Assembly: GCF_900105055.1 (NCBI RefSeq) | Contig: NZ_FNTA01000004.1 | Location: 5,053,501-5,117,500 of the forward strand | Length of the DNA stretch: 64,000 nt | Direction: 5' to 3' | DNA from: Amycolatopsis lurida | GTDB taxonomy: Bacteria; Actinomycetota; Actinomycetes; Mycobacteriales; Pseudonocardiaceae | Part shown: in pieces, positions 33,765-42,271 of the stretch | Numbering within the stretch: position 1 is the stretch's first letter | How the letters are laid out: the number at the start of each line of letters is the position of its first letter | Made by a program: the position numbers and the translations under genes | Notes under the pieces: model-generated | What the model saw: only the letters and a program-made list of their open reading frames with translations | Told to the model about the DNA's origin: nothing | Database searches by the model: none

Positions 33765-35021
33765 GTGGCCAGCGACGATGCATCCCAGAGGACGTCCACC
33801 GAGTGGTGGCGCGTCGATACCGCGACGCTGCATGCCCGTAAACAAGAGCTGGAAGTCTTGAAGCGCCGGTTGGATGCGGAGCAGAACGCGATCCTGGCGG
33901 AAATCAATTCCCGCGGGGTTCGCGGGTGTAGTGGTCATTCGACGTTGGCGGCGCTGATTTTCGAGGACTTCCTGGTGACCGACAAGGAAGCCTCCGCCCG
34001 CGCTGACCGGGTGCTGGCGTTGCATCCCGGCCCGTCCATCGGCGGGGACCCCGAACCACCCTTGGCGCCCCTCACGGCCGAGGCCGCGGCGGAGGGCGCG
34101 ATCGGCGGGTCGCAGATCGACGCCATCATCAAGACTCTCGCCCGTATCCCGTCCACTGTGCCGGAAGAAGACGTGCGGGCGGGGGAAGCGATCCTGGTCG
34201 AGTTGGCCCGCCGCGCCGGACCCCGCCAGATCGCCCGCGCCGGACGCCGTCTGCTCGACGAACTCGACCCCGACGGGAAAGAACCCCGTAACGAGGACCC
34301 GAAAGACACCCGCCCGGAGTTGCGGTTCGTCAAGCACCGCGACGGCACCCTCGGCCTGAAAGGCACCCTCGATCTGGAGACCTACGCCCGGTTGAAATCC
34401 GACCTGGATCCGATGGCCAAACCCCATAAGGCGATCGACGGGGTGCGGGACTCCCGCAGCCAGGACGAACGCTATGGGGACGCGTTCACCGACTACGTCC
34501 GGTTGAAGACCACCAGCCGCAACCTCCCCGGCCAAGCAGGCGAAGCCACCCACATCCTGGTCACCATGTCCTACGACGACTTGATCCGGGACATCGGCGA
34601 AGCGCACCTGGACCTCGTGGGGCCGATCAGCGCCACCGACGCCCGCATCCTCGCCTGCGACGCCCGCGTCCGACCAGGTGTTCTCGGCACCGCAGGCGAG
34701 CCCTTGGACATCGGCCGGTCCAAACGGACCGTGTCCCTGGCCCAGAAATACGCGTTGACCCTCCGCGATGGCGGTTGCGCGTTCCCGGGCTGCGACATGC
34801 CCGTACCCCGCTGCACCGCACACCACATTGTCTTCTGGCGACACCACGGCGAAACGAAAATCGACAACCTCGTGTTGCTGTGCACCAAACACCACCGGTT
34901 GATCCACCACAGCGAATGGAAAGTCCAGATCGCCCAAGACGGACTCCCCGACTTCACCCCGCCCAGCTACCTCGACCCCACCGGGACGCCGAGGCGGAAC
35001 ACCATGCACCTCAGGACATAG
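33765..35021 (+). CDS. DUF222/13E12-repeat protein with HNH endonuclease domain
   Basis: This 418-residue protein has the long helical DUF222 region (about 20-300) and a C-terminal HNH motif: two zinc cysteines in CAFPGCDMP and RCTAHHIVFWRHHG, ending LVLLCTKHHRLIHH (about 365-385). These proteins are multicopy in actinobacteria and often behave like mobile or homing elements; activity is not generally known. The start is GTG at 33765. Its promoter region is AT-rich, and its 3' end is part of a recent tandem duplication. Confidence 0.88.
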   Translation: MASDDASQRTSTEWWRVDTATLHARKQELEVLKRRLDAEQNAILAEINSRGVRGCSGHSTLAALIFEDFLVTDKEASARADRVLALHPGPSIGGDPEPPLAPLTAEAAAEGAIGGSQIDAIIKTLARIPSTVPEEDVRAGEAILVELARRAGPRQIARAGRRLLDELDPDGKEPRNEDPKDTRPELRFVKHRDGTLGLKGTLDLETYARLKSDLDPMAKPHKAIDGVRDSRSQDERYGDAFTDYVRLKTTSRNLPGQAGEATHILVTMSYDDLIRDIGEAHLDLVGPISATDARILACDARVRPGVLGTAGEPLDIGRSKRTVSLAQKYALTLRDGGCAFPGCDMPVPRCTAHHIVFWRHHGETKIDNLVLLCTKHHRLIHHSEWKVQIAQDGLPDFTPPSYLDPTGTPRRNTMHLRT

Positions 35022-35125
35022 GCCGACCCCGTGAACGCATTCAGCTGACTAAATGCGAGACAGGCGCCGGTCCCTCTAACGAGCCGGAACCGCACCCGCT
35101 GCCCCGGCCGCACCTGCGCGGCCAG
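34977..35125. repeat. Direct repeat, copy A
   Basis: These 149 bp are repeated at 35149-35298 with one extra G and one substitution. Copy A covers the last 45 bp of the HNH gene, the intergenic GCATTCAGCTGACTAAATGC hairpin, and a dead copy of the last codons of pxpC. Confidence 0.9.
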
Positions 35126-35148
35126 GGCCAGTTCGCCCCGCTCGCCTA

Positions 35149-35298
35149 CCCACCGGGACGCCGAGGCGGAACACCATGCACCTCAGGACATAGGCCGACC
35201 CCGTGAACGCATTCAGCTGACTAAATGCGAGACAGGCGGCCGGTCCCTCAAACGAGCCGGAACCGCACCCGCTGCCCCGGCCGCACCTGCGCGGCCAG
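35149..35298. repeat. Direct repeat, copy B
   Basis: Copy B holds a truncated HNH-gene tail, the same intergenic hairpin and the true 3' end of pxpC (stop at 35248). A 23-bp segment (35126-35148) separates the two copies. The near identity points to a recent tandem duplication of the convergent gene junction. Confidence 0.9.
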
Positions 35299-36105
35299 AT
35301 CCAGATCCGCTTCCTCCACCACCGCGATCACCGGGTAGCCCCCCGTCACCGGATGGTCGGCCAGGAACAGGATCGGCCGGCCCGAAGGAGGGACCTGCAC
35401 CGCGCCCGGCACGGCGGCCTCGGGCGGCAGTTCGCCGTCCCGCCCCCGCGACAGCACAGGGCCGTCGAGCCGTACCCCCACCCGATCGGCGTCGGACGTG
35501 GCGACATAACCGGAAGAGACCAAAGTGGACAGTGCGCCGGGAATGAACCAAGAAACCCGAGGCCCTGGAGCGGCCCGCAGAACCGGTTCGCCGGGCAATG
35601 AAGCAAGAGGAGCGAGATCCACTCCGGGATGGGTCAGCACCTCCTGCCCCACCGGCAAGGTCATCCCCGCCGAAAGCGCGGGCGGGCCGAGTTTGCCGAG
35701 GGTGTCCGTCGCTCGCGCCCCCAGCACCGGAGGGACGTCGATGCCGCCGCGCACCGCGACATAGCAACGCAAACCGTGAGAGGCCATCCCGAGAACGAGT
35801 TCTTCGCCCGCTCGCAAGTAAATCGGCGAGCCGGGACCGAAAGCCCGCCCGCCGGCGGTGACCGGGCAGGGCGCGCCGGTGACGGCGACGGTCGCCGGAG
35901 CGGAGAACCGCAGGACGAGACCGCCGAGAACGCATTCCAGGGCCGCGTGGCTCTCGGGGTTCCCGACCAGCCGGTTCGCCAGCCGCAGCGAACCGCGGTC
36001 GGCGGCGCCGGACCGGCCGACGCCGATCGCGGCCAGTCCCGGTCGCCCGAGATCCTGCACGGTGGTGAAGACGCCGGGCTGGATCACTTCGATCTTCGCG
36101 GTCAT
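35248..36105 (-). CDS. pxpC: 5-oxoprolinase subunit C (KipA family, biotin-dependent carboxylase-type domain)
   Basis: This 285-residue protein is one of three subunits of the ATP-dependent bacterial 5-oxoprolinase, which opens 5-oxoproline to glutamate. The conserved N-terminus VIQPGVFTTVQDLGRPGLAA and GVGRSGAADRGSLRLANRLV are typical of the AHS2 domain. The end reads HPVTGGYPVIAVVEEADLDL. The ATG overlaps the pxpB stop by 4 bp. Its last codons are duplicated downstream in copy A of the direct repeat. Confidence 0.93.
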   Translation of the reverse strand: MTAKIEVIQPGVFTTVQDLGRPGLAAIGVGRSGAADRGSLRLANRLVGNPESHAALECVLGGLVLRFSAPATVAVTGAPCPVTAGGRAFGPGSPIYLRAGEELVLGMASHGLRCYVAVRGGIDVPPVLGARATDTLGKLGPPALSAGMTLPVGQEVLTHPGVDLAPLASLPGEPVLRAAPGPRVSWFIPGALSTLVSSGYVATSDADRVGVRLDGPVLSRGRDGELPPEAAVPGAVQVPPSGRPILFLADHPVTGGYPVIAVVEEADLDLAAQVRPGQRVRFRLV

Positions 36106-36710
36106 GAAGTGAACCGGATCCGGGTGCCGGGTGCCAGCAGGTTCGGCGGCTCCCGCTCGACGTCCCACACCGGCAGCGAGGTCCGCCCGATGAGCTGCCA
36201 GCCGCCGGGCGAGGCGTTCGGGTACACCGCCGTGTACTCGCCCGCGATCGCGACCGAACCGGCGGGGACCCGCGTGCGCGGGCTCGTCCGGCGCGGCAGG
36301 TGCAGCGCGGGGTCGAGCCCGGTCAGGTAGGCGAATCCGGGGGCGAAGCCGCAGAACGCCGAGACGTAGGTCCCGTCCTCGTGCCGCCGGACCACCGCTT
36401 CCGCCGACATGCCGGAGGCGGCTGCGACGTCGGCGAGGTCGGGGCCGTCGTAGCGCACCGGCACGACGATCTCGGCGGCCTCGCGCGGTTTGACGTCCAC
36501 TGTGGACCGATCGAGGACGTCGCCGGCGAGCCGGTCGTGGTGGGTCCGGCCCGGGTCGAAGCGGATGAGCAGGGTCCGCGCGGCGGGGACCAGCTCGACG
36601 ACCCCGTCCGGCGGGTCCTGCTCCAGTGACGCGTGCAGCCCGAGCACCTCCGACGGATCGTCGAAGTCGACCATGGCCGCACGCGCCCCGTAGGGCAGCA
36701 CGCGCATCAT
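36102..36710 (-). CDS. pxpB: 5-oxoprolinase subunit B (KipI family)
   Basis: This 202-residue subunit carries the AHS1 domain: FCGFAPGFAYLTGLDPALHL (about 119-138) and PRTRVPAGSVAIAGEYTAVY are hallmarks, with GGWQLIGRT near the C-terminus. It works with pxpA and pxpC. The ATG at 36710 overlaps the pxpA stop by 4 bp; a second ATG follows directly. A TCCACTGTGGA palindrome lies inside the gene at 36496-36506. Confidence 0.93.
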   Translation of the reverse strand: MMRVLPYGARAAMVDFDDPSEVLGLHASLEQDPPDGVVELVPAARTLLIRFDPGRTHHDRLAGDVLDRSTVDVKPREAAEIVVPVRYDGPDLADVAAASGMSAEAVVRRHEDGTYVSAFCGFAPGFAYLTGLDPALHLPRRTSPRTRVPAGSVAIAGEYTAVYPNASPGGWQLIGRTSLPVWDVEREPPNLLAPGTRIRFTS

Positions 36711-37465
36711 GCGGCCTCGATGAAGGGGCCGATGTGGACACCGGCGCCGTCGAGTCCCGCACGGATCCGGCGCGCCAGTTCGACGGCGCCGGGAGTGTCG
36801 CCGTGCACGCACAGCGAATGCGGCTGAAGGGCCAGCTCGGTCCCGTCGGCGGCGACGACCTTGCCGGTGGTCGCCATCGCGACCGCCCGCGTGGCCACTT
36901 CGTCGGCGTCGTGGAGGACGGCGCCGGGCAGTTTCCGGGAGACCAGCAGGCCTTCCGGCGTGTACGCGCGGTCCGCGAACGCCTCGGCGTACGCGGGGAA
37001 CCCGGCCTTTTCCGCTTGCTTGGCCATTTCCGACCCCGGCGGGCACAGGAGCGCGAGCCCGGGGTGGAATCGCCGGACCCCTTCGACCACCGCGGCCGCT
37101 TGGTCCGGATCCACCGCGGCCGTGTTGTACAACGCCCCGTGCGGTTTGACGTACCGCACCCCCGAGCCCGCCGCGCGGGCGAACGCCTCCAGCGCGCCGA
37201 TCTGGTAGAGCACGTCGTCGGCCAGGTCGGCGGGGGCGACGTCCATCGCCCGCCGCCCGAATCCGGCGAGATCGCGGTAGGCGACGTGGGCGCCGATGAC
37301 GACACCGCGCTCCGCCGCGCGCTCGCAGACGCGCCGCATCACCGACGGGTCGCCGGCGTGGAAGCCGCAGGCGACGTTCGCGCTGGTGACGATGTCGAGC
37401 ATGGCGTCGTCGTCGCCCATCTTCCAGGCGCCGAAACCCTCGCCCAAATCGCTGTTGAGATCCAT
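36707..37465 (-). CDS. pxpA: 5-oxoprolinase subunit A (LamB/YcsF family)
   Basis: This 252-residue subunit has the family signatures MDLNSDLGEGFGAWKMGDD at the start, SANVACGFHAGDP (about 28-40), and YVKPHGALYN (about 103-112). The fold is a metal-dependent TIM-barrel-like hydrolase. Its start overlaps the DUF1445 stop by one base (TGATG). Together with pxpB and pxpC the whole 5-oxoprolinase is present. Confidence 0.94.
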   Translation of the reverse strand: MDLNSDLGEGFGAWKMGDDDAMLDIVTSANVACGFHAGDPSVMRRVCERAAERGVVIGAHVAYRDLAGFGRRAMDVAPADLADDVLYQIGALEAFARAAGSGVRYVKPHGALYNTAAVDPDQAAAVVEGVRRFHPGLALLCPPGSEMAKQAEKAGFPAYAEAFADRAYTPEGLLVSRKLPGAVLHDADEVATRAVAMATTGKVVAADGTELALQPHSLCVHGDTPGAVELARRIRAGLDGAGVHIGPFIEAA

Positions 37466-38259
37466 CAGGCCACCCTGAACTCACTGTCGAGCTTGTCGGT
37501 CACGAACATGTAGCCCGGCGCGTGCGTGATCGCGAACGGCGGCCGCGAGGCCATCAACGCCGCCTGCGGGGTCACGCCGCACGCCCAGAACACCGGCACG
37601 TCACCGGGTTCCGCGTCGACCGGGTCACCGAAATCGGGTTTGCCGAGATCGGTGATGCCGAGTGCGGCCGGGTCGCCGATGTGCACCGGCGCACCGTGCA
37701 CGGCGGGCATCCCGCGGGTGATGCGCACGGCGTCGTCGACGCGGTCTTCGGGGATCTGCCGCATCGAAACGACCATGGGCCCGTGCAGGCGCCCGGCCGG
37801 GACGCACTCGCGGTTCGTCACGTACATCGCCACGTTGCGGCCCTGGTCGACGTGCCGCAGCGGGATGCCCTCCGCGGCCAGCGCCGATTCGAAGGTGAAA
37901 CTGCACCCGATCGAGAACGCCACCATGTCGCTGCGCCACAGCCCGCTCGCGTCCGTGAGCTCACCGGACAGCGCGCCGTTCTGCCAGACGCGGTACCGCG
38001 GCAGGTCGGTGCGCAGATCCGCGCCGGGCGCCAGCCGGGTCGACGGGTCGCCGGGGTCGCTGACGTCGAGCACCGGACAGGGCTGCGGGTTCCGCTGGCA
38101 GAACAGCAGGACGTCATAGGCCCAGTCCTCGGGGACGGCGATCAGATTTGTCTGGGTGAACCCGTTCGCCCAGCCGGTGGTCGGGCGGGCCGTGCCCGCG
38201 CGGAACAGGGCGCGGGCCTCGCCGGGGGACAACGTCGCCGGTTCGTCGAAGGTGGTCAT
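37465..38259 (-). CDS. DUF1445 putative hydro-lyase / D-glutamate cyclase-related protein
   Basis: This 264-residue protein shows DUF1445 landmarks: TGWANGFTQTNLIAVPEDWA (about 28-47), FSIGCSFTFESALAAEGIPL (about 112-131), NREC and PVFWACGVTPQAAL near 228. The domain also occurs in the mammalian D-glutamate cyclase, which makes 5-oxo-D-proline. Its place directly before pxpA makes a cyclase or related step feeding the 5-oxoprolinase plausible. The ATG has AGGAGG 7 nt upstream. Confidence 0.88.
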   Translation of the reverse strand: MTTFDEPATLSPGEARALFRAGTARPTTGWANGFTQTNLIAVPEDWAYDVLLFCQRNPQPCPVLDVSDPGDPSTRLAPGADLRTDLPRYRVWQNGALSGELTDASGLWRSDMVAFSIGCSFTFESALAAEGIPLRHVDQGRNVAMYVTNRECVPAGRLHGPMVVSMRQIPEDRVDDAVRITRGMPAVHGAPVHIGDPAALGITDLGKPDFGDPVDAEPGDVPVFWACGVTPQAALMASRPPFAITHAPGYMFVTDKLDSEFRVA

Positions 38260-38285
38260 CGCGGTGCCTCCTCTTCCGATTGTGG

Positions 38286-39530
38286 TCACAGCAGTTCGCG
38301 GCCGCGAGTCTCGGGCAGGCCGAGCAGCGCCAGCACGGCGATGCCGTAGCCGACCGCGCCGAACACCATCGCGCCGCCCGCGCCCAGGAAACCGACCACG
38401 GCGGGGAAGGTGGCGCCGATGGCCCGGCCGAGGTTGTAGGTGAAGCCCTGCCCGGTCCCGCGCAGCGCCGACGGGTACAGCTCGGCGAGGAACGCGCCGA
38501 ACCCGCTGAAGATCGCGGACATCGAGAATCCGAGCGGGAAGCCGAGGAACAGTACGAGCGTGTTCGCGCCCGCCGGGATCTGCGTGTAGGCGACGATGAG
38601 ACCCGCCGACAGCACCGAGAACAGCAGGAACGTCTTCTTCCGGCCGAGGAGATCCGTCAGATAGCCACCGGTGACGTACCCGATGAAGGCGCCGGAGATC
38701 AGGAACGCGAGGTAGCCGCCGGTCCCGATGACGGTGAGGCCGCGGGTGGTCTTCAGGTAGCTCGGCAGCCAGGTCGCGAGGGTGTAGTAGCCGCCCTGGA
38801 CACCGGTGGCCAGCAGCGCGGCGAAGAACGTCGTGCGCAGCAGGTCCGGCTTGAAGATGCCCGCCAGCGAACCGCGTTCCTTCTTCGTGGCGCGGGCCGC
38901 TTCGGCGACCGGCGCGTCCTGGACGTTGCGGCGGACCCACAGCACCAGCAGCGCCGGGATGACGCCGGTCCAGAACATGACGCGCCACGCGATGTCCGGG
39001 CTCCAGATACTGAAGACGACCGTGTAGACGACGACCGAGAGCGCCCAGCCGACCGCCCACGCACTTTGCACGAAGGCGACCGTGCGGCCGCGGTACTTCG
39101 CCTGCGAGTACTCCGCCACCAGTGCGGCGCCGGCGGCCCATTCGCCACCGAAGCCCAGGCCCTGCAGGGCGCGGAAGATCAGGAGCGTCTCGAAGTTCGG
39201 CGCGAACCCGCAGAGCACGGTGAAGATCGTGTACATCGCGATGGTGAGCTGGAGGGTGCGGACCCGGCCGATGCGGTCGGCCAGGATGCCCGCGCCGATC
39301 CCGCCGATCGCCGAAACCACCAGCGTGGTGGTGCCGAGCAGGCCCGCCTCACCCCCGGAGAGGCCGTAGTAGGCGGTGATCGCGGCCAGGCCCAGCGGCA
39401 GGGTCTGGTAGTCGAACGAATCGAGCCCGTATCCGCCGAACGCGCCGACGAAGGCCCGGCGGCCTCGCGAACCGAGCGTGCGGAACCAGGCGAAGGGGCG
39501 TGTGTCTTCGGTAGTGGCTGTCGCGTTCAT
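38286..39530 (-). CDS. MFS transporter of the aromatic acid/sialic acid symporter type
   Basis: This 414-residue protein has about 12 membrane helices. The MFS loop signature GILADRIGRVRTLQL lies between helices 2 and 3 (about 82-96) and is repeated as GYLTDLLGRKKTF after helix 8. The segment LQGLGFGGEWAAGAAL is typical of the SHS/AAHS acid:proton symporters. As first gene before DUF1445 and pxpABC it probably imports the substrate, perhaps 5-oxoproline. ATG start with GGAGG 5 nt upstream. Confidence 0.9.
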   Translation of the reverse strand: MNATATTEDTRPFAWFRTLGSRGRRAFVGAFGGYGLDSFDYQTLPLGLAAITAYYGLSGGEAGLLGTTTLVVSAIGGIGAGILADRIGRVRTLQLTIAMYTIFTVLCGFAPNFETLLIFRALQGLGFGGEWAAGAALVAEYSQAKYRGRTVAFVQSAWAVGWALSVVVYTVVFSIWSPDIAWRVMFWTGVIPALLVLWVRRNVQDAPVAEAARATKKERGSLAGIFKPDLLRTTFFAALLATGVQGGYYTLATWLPSYLKTTRGLTVIGTGGYLAFLISGAFIGYVTGGYLTDLLGRKKTFLLFSVLSAGLIVAYTQIPAGANTLVLFLGFPLGFSMSAIFSGFGAFLAELYPSALRGTGQGFTYNLGRAIGATFPAVVGFLGAGGAMVFGAVGYGIAVLALLGLPETRGRELL

Positions 39531-39581
39531 CGGCACCTCCAGAGGGTGAATCTCAGGGTGGCACGGGTCACATGGCTAGCA

Positions 39582-39655
39582 ACTGTAGGTATTGTTCAAC
39601 AATTCCACAAGAGGATCCTTGGCTGAGTCTCTTGTGCCTAGGTAGGATCGGTCAC
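39582..39655. promoter_or_regulatory. GntR operator and divergent promoters of the 5-oxoproline operon
   Basis: ATTGTTCAACAAT (39591-39603) is a perfect palindrome and fits the FadR-type GntR consensus TNGTNNNACNA. On the minus strand it sits between TTGTGG (39610-39605) and TACAGT (39587-39582), 17 bp apart, so repressor binding would block the MFS-pxp operon. On the plus strand TTGGCT (39619-39624) and TAGGAT (39643-39648) drive a leaderless GntR mRNA. Confidence 0.75.
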
Positions 39656-40360
39656 GTGACGATCGCGGAGGGTGGTCCTGCCTCGGTAGAAGGACTCGAG
39701 GCGGATCGCGGCATGATCAGCCGGACCAGCACGGCCGAAAGGGTCGCGGGCGTCCTCCGCACGCGTATCGCGGAAGGTTTCTTCCTGCCCGGCGTCCGGC
39801 TGTCGGAGCAGGACATCGGCTCGGCGCTCGGCGTCTCCCGCAACACGCTGCGCGAGGCGTTCCGCCTGCTCACGCACGAACGCCTGCTGACCCACGAGCT
39901 CAACCGCGGTGTGTTCGTGCGGGTGCTGCCGGTCGAGGACGTCGTCGACCTCTACAAGGTGCGCAAGGTCGTCGAGTGCTCCGCGGTGCGGGCGGTGACG
40001 GAGAAGCCGCCGACGTTCGGGAAGCTCGCGCGCCTGGTCGAGGACGGCAGGATCGCCGAGCGGGGTGAGCGCTGGCAGGACCTCGGCACCGCGAACATCC
40101 GGTTCCATTCGGCGATAGCGGAGCTGAGCGGCAGCGAACGGATCGACGAGCTGATGCGCGGCATCCTCGCCGAGCTGCGGCTGGTGTTCCACATGATGGC
40201 CGACCCGCGGCGCTTCCACGAGCCGTACCTCAAACGCAACGCGGAGATCCTCGAGCGCATCGAAGCCGGCGACGGCCTTGGCGCCGAAAAGCTCCTCGCG
40301 CAATACCTCACCGACGCCGAAAATCAGCTCGTCGAGGCCTACGCCGAGCGCTCCTCCTGA
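39656..40360 (+). CDS. GntR-family (FCD) regulator of the 5-oxoproline operon
   Basis: This 234-residue regulator has an N-terminal winged HTH (LSEQDIGSALGVSRNTLREA, about 49-68) and an FCD ligand domain with metal-binding type histidines in NIRFHSAIAELSGSERIDEL. The GTG at 39656 lies 7 nt after a TAGGAT -10 box, suggesting a leaderless message; an ATG at 39713 is the alternative. It is divergent from the MFS-DUF1445-pxpABC operon and probably represses it. Confidence 0.9.
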   Translation: MTIAEGGPASVEGLEADRGMISRTSTAERVAGVLRTRIAEGFFLPGVRLSEQDIGSALGVSRNTLREAFRLLTHERLLTHELNRGVFVRVLPVEDVVDLYKVRKVVECSAVRAVTEKPPTFGKLARLVEDGRIAERGERWQDLGTANIRFHSAIAELSGSERIDELMRGILAELRLVFHMMADPRRFHEPYLKRNAEILERIEAGDGLGAEKLLAQYLTDAENQLVEAYAERSS

Positions 40361-40424
40361 CGCGATTCGTCCTCTGAACGCGGTGGTTCGCACCCGAACT
40401 ACCGCATCCAGAGGACGAAATGCG
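40361..40424. terminator. Palindrome between convergent gntR and GH30 genes
   Basis: Arms 40361-40390 and 40395-40424 pair over about 30 bp with a few mismatches. The right arm shares a 22-nt stretch (from 40399) with 53651-53672, so the element belongs to a repeat family. Confidence 0.68.
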
Positions 40425-40432
40425 AGGCGTTG

Positions 40433-42271
40433 CTAGGGAATGACCCACTTCTGATTCGCGGCGCCGGTGCAGGACCAGATCTGGAGGCGGGTGCCGTTGG
40501 CCGAGGAGTTCCCGGTCGCGTCCAGGCATTTGCCCGAACCGGAGTTCACCAGGTCGCGGGCGGCGTTGGCCGCCCATCGCTGATTCGGTCCGCCCGCGCA
40601 GTCCCACAGTTGCAGTTGCGCGCCGTCCGCCGTGGACATCCCGGTGACGTCGAGACATTTGCCCAGCGCGCGCACCGTGCCGTCGGCCTGGAACGACCAC
40701 TGCTGCGCACTGGAGCCGTTGCAGTCGTAGAGCTGCACCGCCGTCCCGTTGGCACTGTTCGCCCCGGCGACGTCGACGCATTTGCCGCCGGGCCCGGTGA
40801 TCGCGCCGGTGCGGACGCCGCCGCCCGACTGCGTCCCCGACCACGTGAACGTCGCCGACGTCGACGCGGGCAGCGTGTACGTGAAGGACTGCCCGCCCCA
40901 GTTGACGCGCACGTTCTGGCTCGCGCCACTGGTGTTGTAGGCGATCAGCGCCTTCGACCCGTCCGGGTTCTTCCACGCCACGTTCCGTACGGCGGAATTG
41001 TCGTTGGACGAGATCCGGTACGCGCCCGGCTTCACGAACTTCGTCAGGTGACCCATCGTGTAGTACTCGACGGTGTAGTCGACCTGGCCGTGCCGTGAAT
41101 CTCCATTGTGGACGGTGATGAGGCCGGTGCACGTACCGCAGCCGCCGTTGTGCGGCCCCATGTTCTGGTCGACCGCGAGGCTCCACTTGATGAAGCTCTT
41201 GCTCCAGTTCCGCGTGTAGTCGACGATGTTCGCCATGTCTTCGGCCTGCTGATGGCTCACCCACGTCCCGCCGGAATGCTCCGTGCTGTACGCGGGCACG
41301 TTCGGGTACTGGTTGTGCACGACGGTCTGCTGAGCGACGTCGCCGCCGTAGCCGTGCCAGGCCATCCCGCCGAAGTTCGGATCGGTGCGGATCGCCGCGT
41401 CGTCCATCGTGGGCGCGCCGAATTCCGTGTACTTGTCCCAGTTCCAGTCCAGTGCGAGGACCTTTGTGGACAGTCCCTTCAAAGCGGGCAACAGGTTGGT
41501 CTTCGTGAAGTACTGGAGGCCGGCACCGTTCCAGTTCATCGACGGATAGCTCGCGCAGCACGTCGGCTCGTTCTGCACCGACACGTAGTGGATCGGGACG
41601 CCTTGCGCCTGGTACGCCTGGATGTACTTGACGAAGTACTGCGCATAGGCCGGGTAGTACTCGGCCTTCAGCCAGCCCAATTTGAAGTCGCCGTTGTCCT
41701 TCATCCACGGCGGCGCGCTCCACGGCGACGCCATCACCTTGGTCGCCGGATTGATCTCCCGCGCCTGCTTGGTCAGCGGCAGGATGCTGTCGAGGTCGTG
41801 GGCGATCGAAAACTTCGCCAGGCTCGGATCGGTCTGCCCGGCGGGGAGATCGTCGAACGAGTAACTGAACCGCGCCAGATCCGAGGAACCGAGCGGATTG
41901 CGGATGAAGGTGACGCCGATCCCCGAAACCGGATCGAACAGCTTCCGCATGGTCTCGTCGCGGGTCGCCTGCGACAACGCGCCGCTGCCCTTCATCAGCC
42001 ACGCCGCGGTGTCGGTGAACGACGCGCCCGCGCCCTCGAACTGCTGGTACGTCGTGTTCTCGTCGACGGTGATGGTCTGCTGGCCGGTCCCGGTGCCCGC
42101 GGCGAAGGTGATCGGCGACTGCTGCTGGAGCCCGCGCGTGACGTTCACCCCGCGCGAGTCGTTCGTGGTGGTGAGCCAGATGTTCACGGTCTCACCGGCG
42201 GCCTGCGCCGGGGTCGCGACGAGCGTGGCCGCCGCGATCACCGCGGCGCCGAGCAGCGGAAGCCTTTTCAC
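40433..42271 (-). CDS. Secreted GH30 glycoside hydrolase with ricin-type lectin module
   Basis: This 612-residue protein has a Sec signal peptide (to about TPAQA, residue 24), a GH30 catalytic domain and a C-terminal ricin B-type (CBM13) module. The acid/base glutamate is in SVQNEPTC (about residue 230) and the nucleophile in YSTEHSGG (about 329). Three QxW repeats (AQQWSF, NQRWAA, NQKWVI) mark the lectin module. GH30 enzymes of this type cut beta-1,6-glucan or related glucosides. The GTG overlaps the GH16 stop by 4 bp. Confidence 0.92.
   Translation of the reverse strand: MKRLPLLGAAVIAAATLVATPAQAAGETVNIWLTTTNDSRGVNVTRGLQQQSPITFAAGTGTGQQTITVDENTTYQQFEGAGASFTDTAAWLMKGSGALSQATRDETMRKLFDPVSGIGVTFIRNPLGSSDLARFSYSFDDLPAGQTDPSLAKFSIAHDLDSILPLTKQAREINPATKVMASPWSAPPWMKDNGDFKLGWLKAEYYPAYAQYFVKYIQAYQAQGVPIHYVSVQNEPTCCASYPSMNWNGAGLQYFTKTNLLPALKGLSTKVLALDWNWDKYTEFGAPTMDDAAIRTDPNFGGMAWHGYGGDVAQQTVVHNQYPNVPAYSTEHSGGTWVSHQQAEDMANIVDYTRNWSKSFIKWSLAVDQNMGPHNGGCGTCTGLITVHNGDSRHGQVDYTVEYYTMGHLTKFVKPGAYRISSNDNSAVRNVAWKNPDGSKALIAYNTSGASQNVRVNWGGQSFTYTLPASTSATFTWSGTQSGGGVRTGAITGPGGKCVDVAGANSANGTAVQLYDCNGSSAQQWSFQADGTVRALGKCLDVTGMSTADGAQLQLWDCAGGPNQRWAANAARDLVNSGSGKCLDATGNSSANGTRLQIWSCTGAANQKWVIP

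Noticed and set aside
33765..35298. Insertion sequence or intein at the HNH gene
   Set aside because: The flanking 150-bp repeats are direct duplicates of gene ends, not terminal inverted repeats, and there is no transposase or splice motif.
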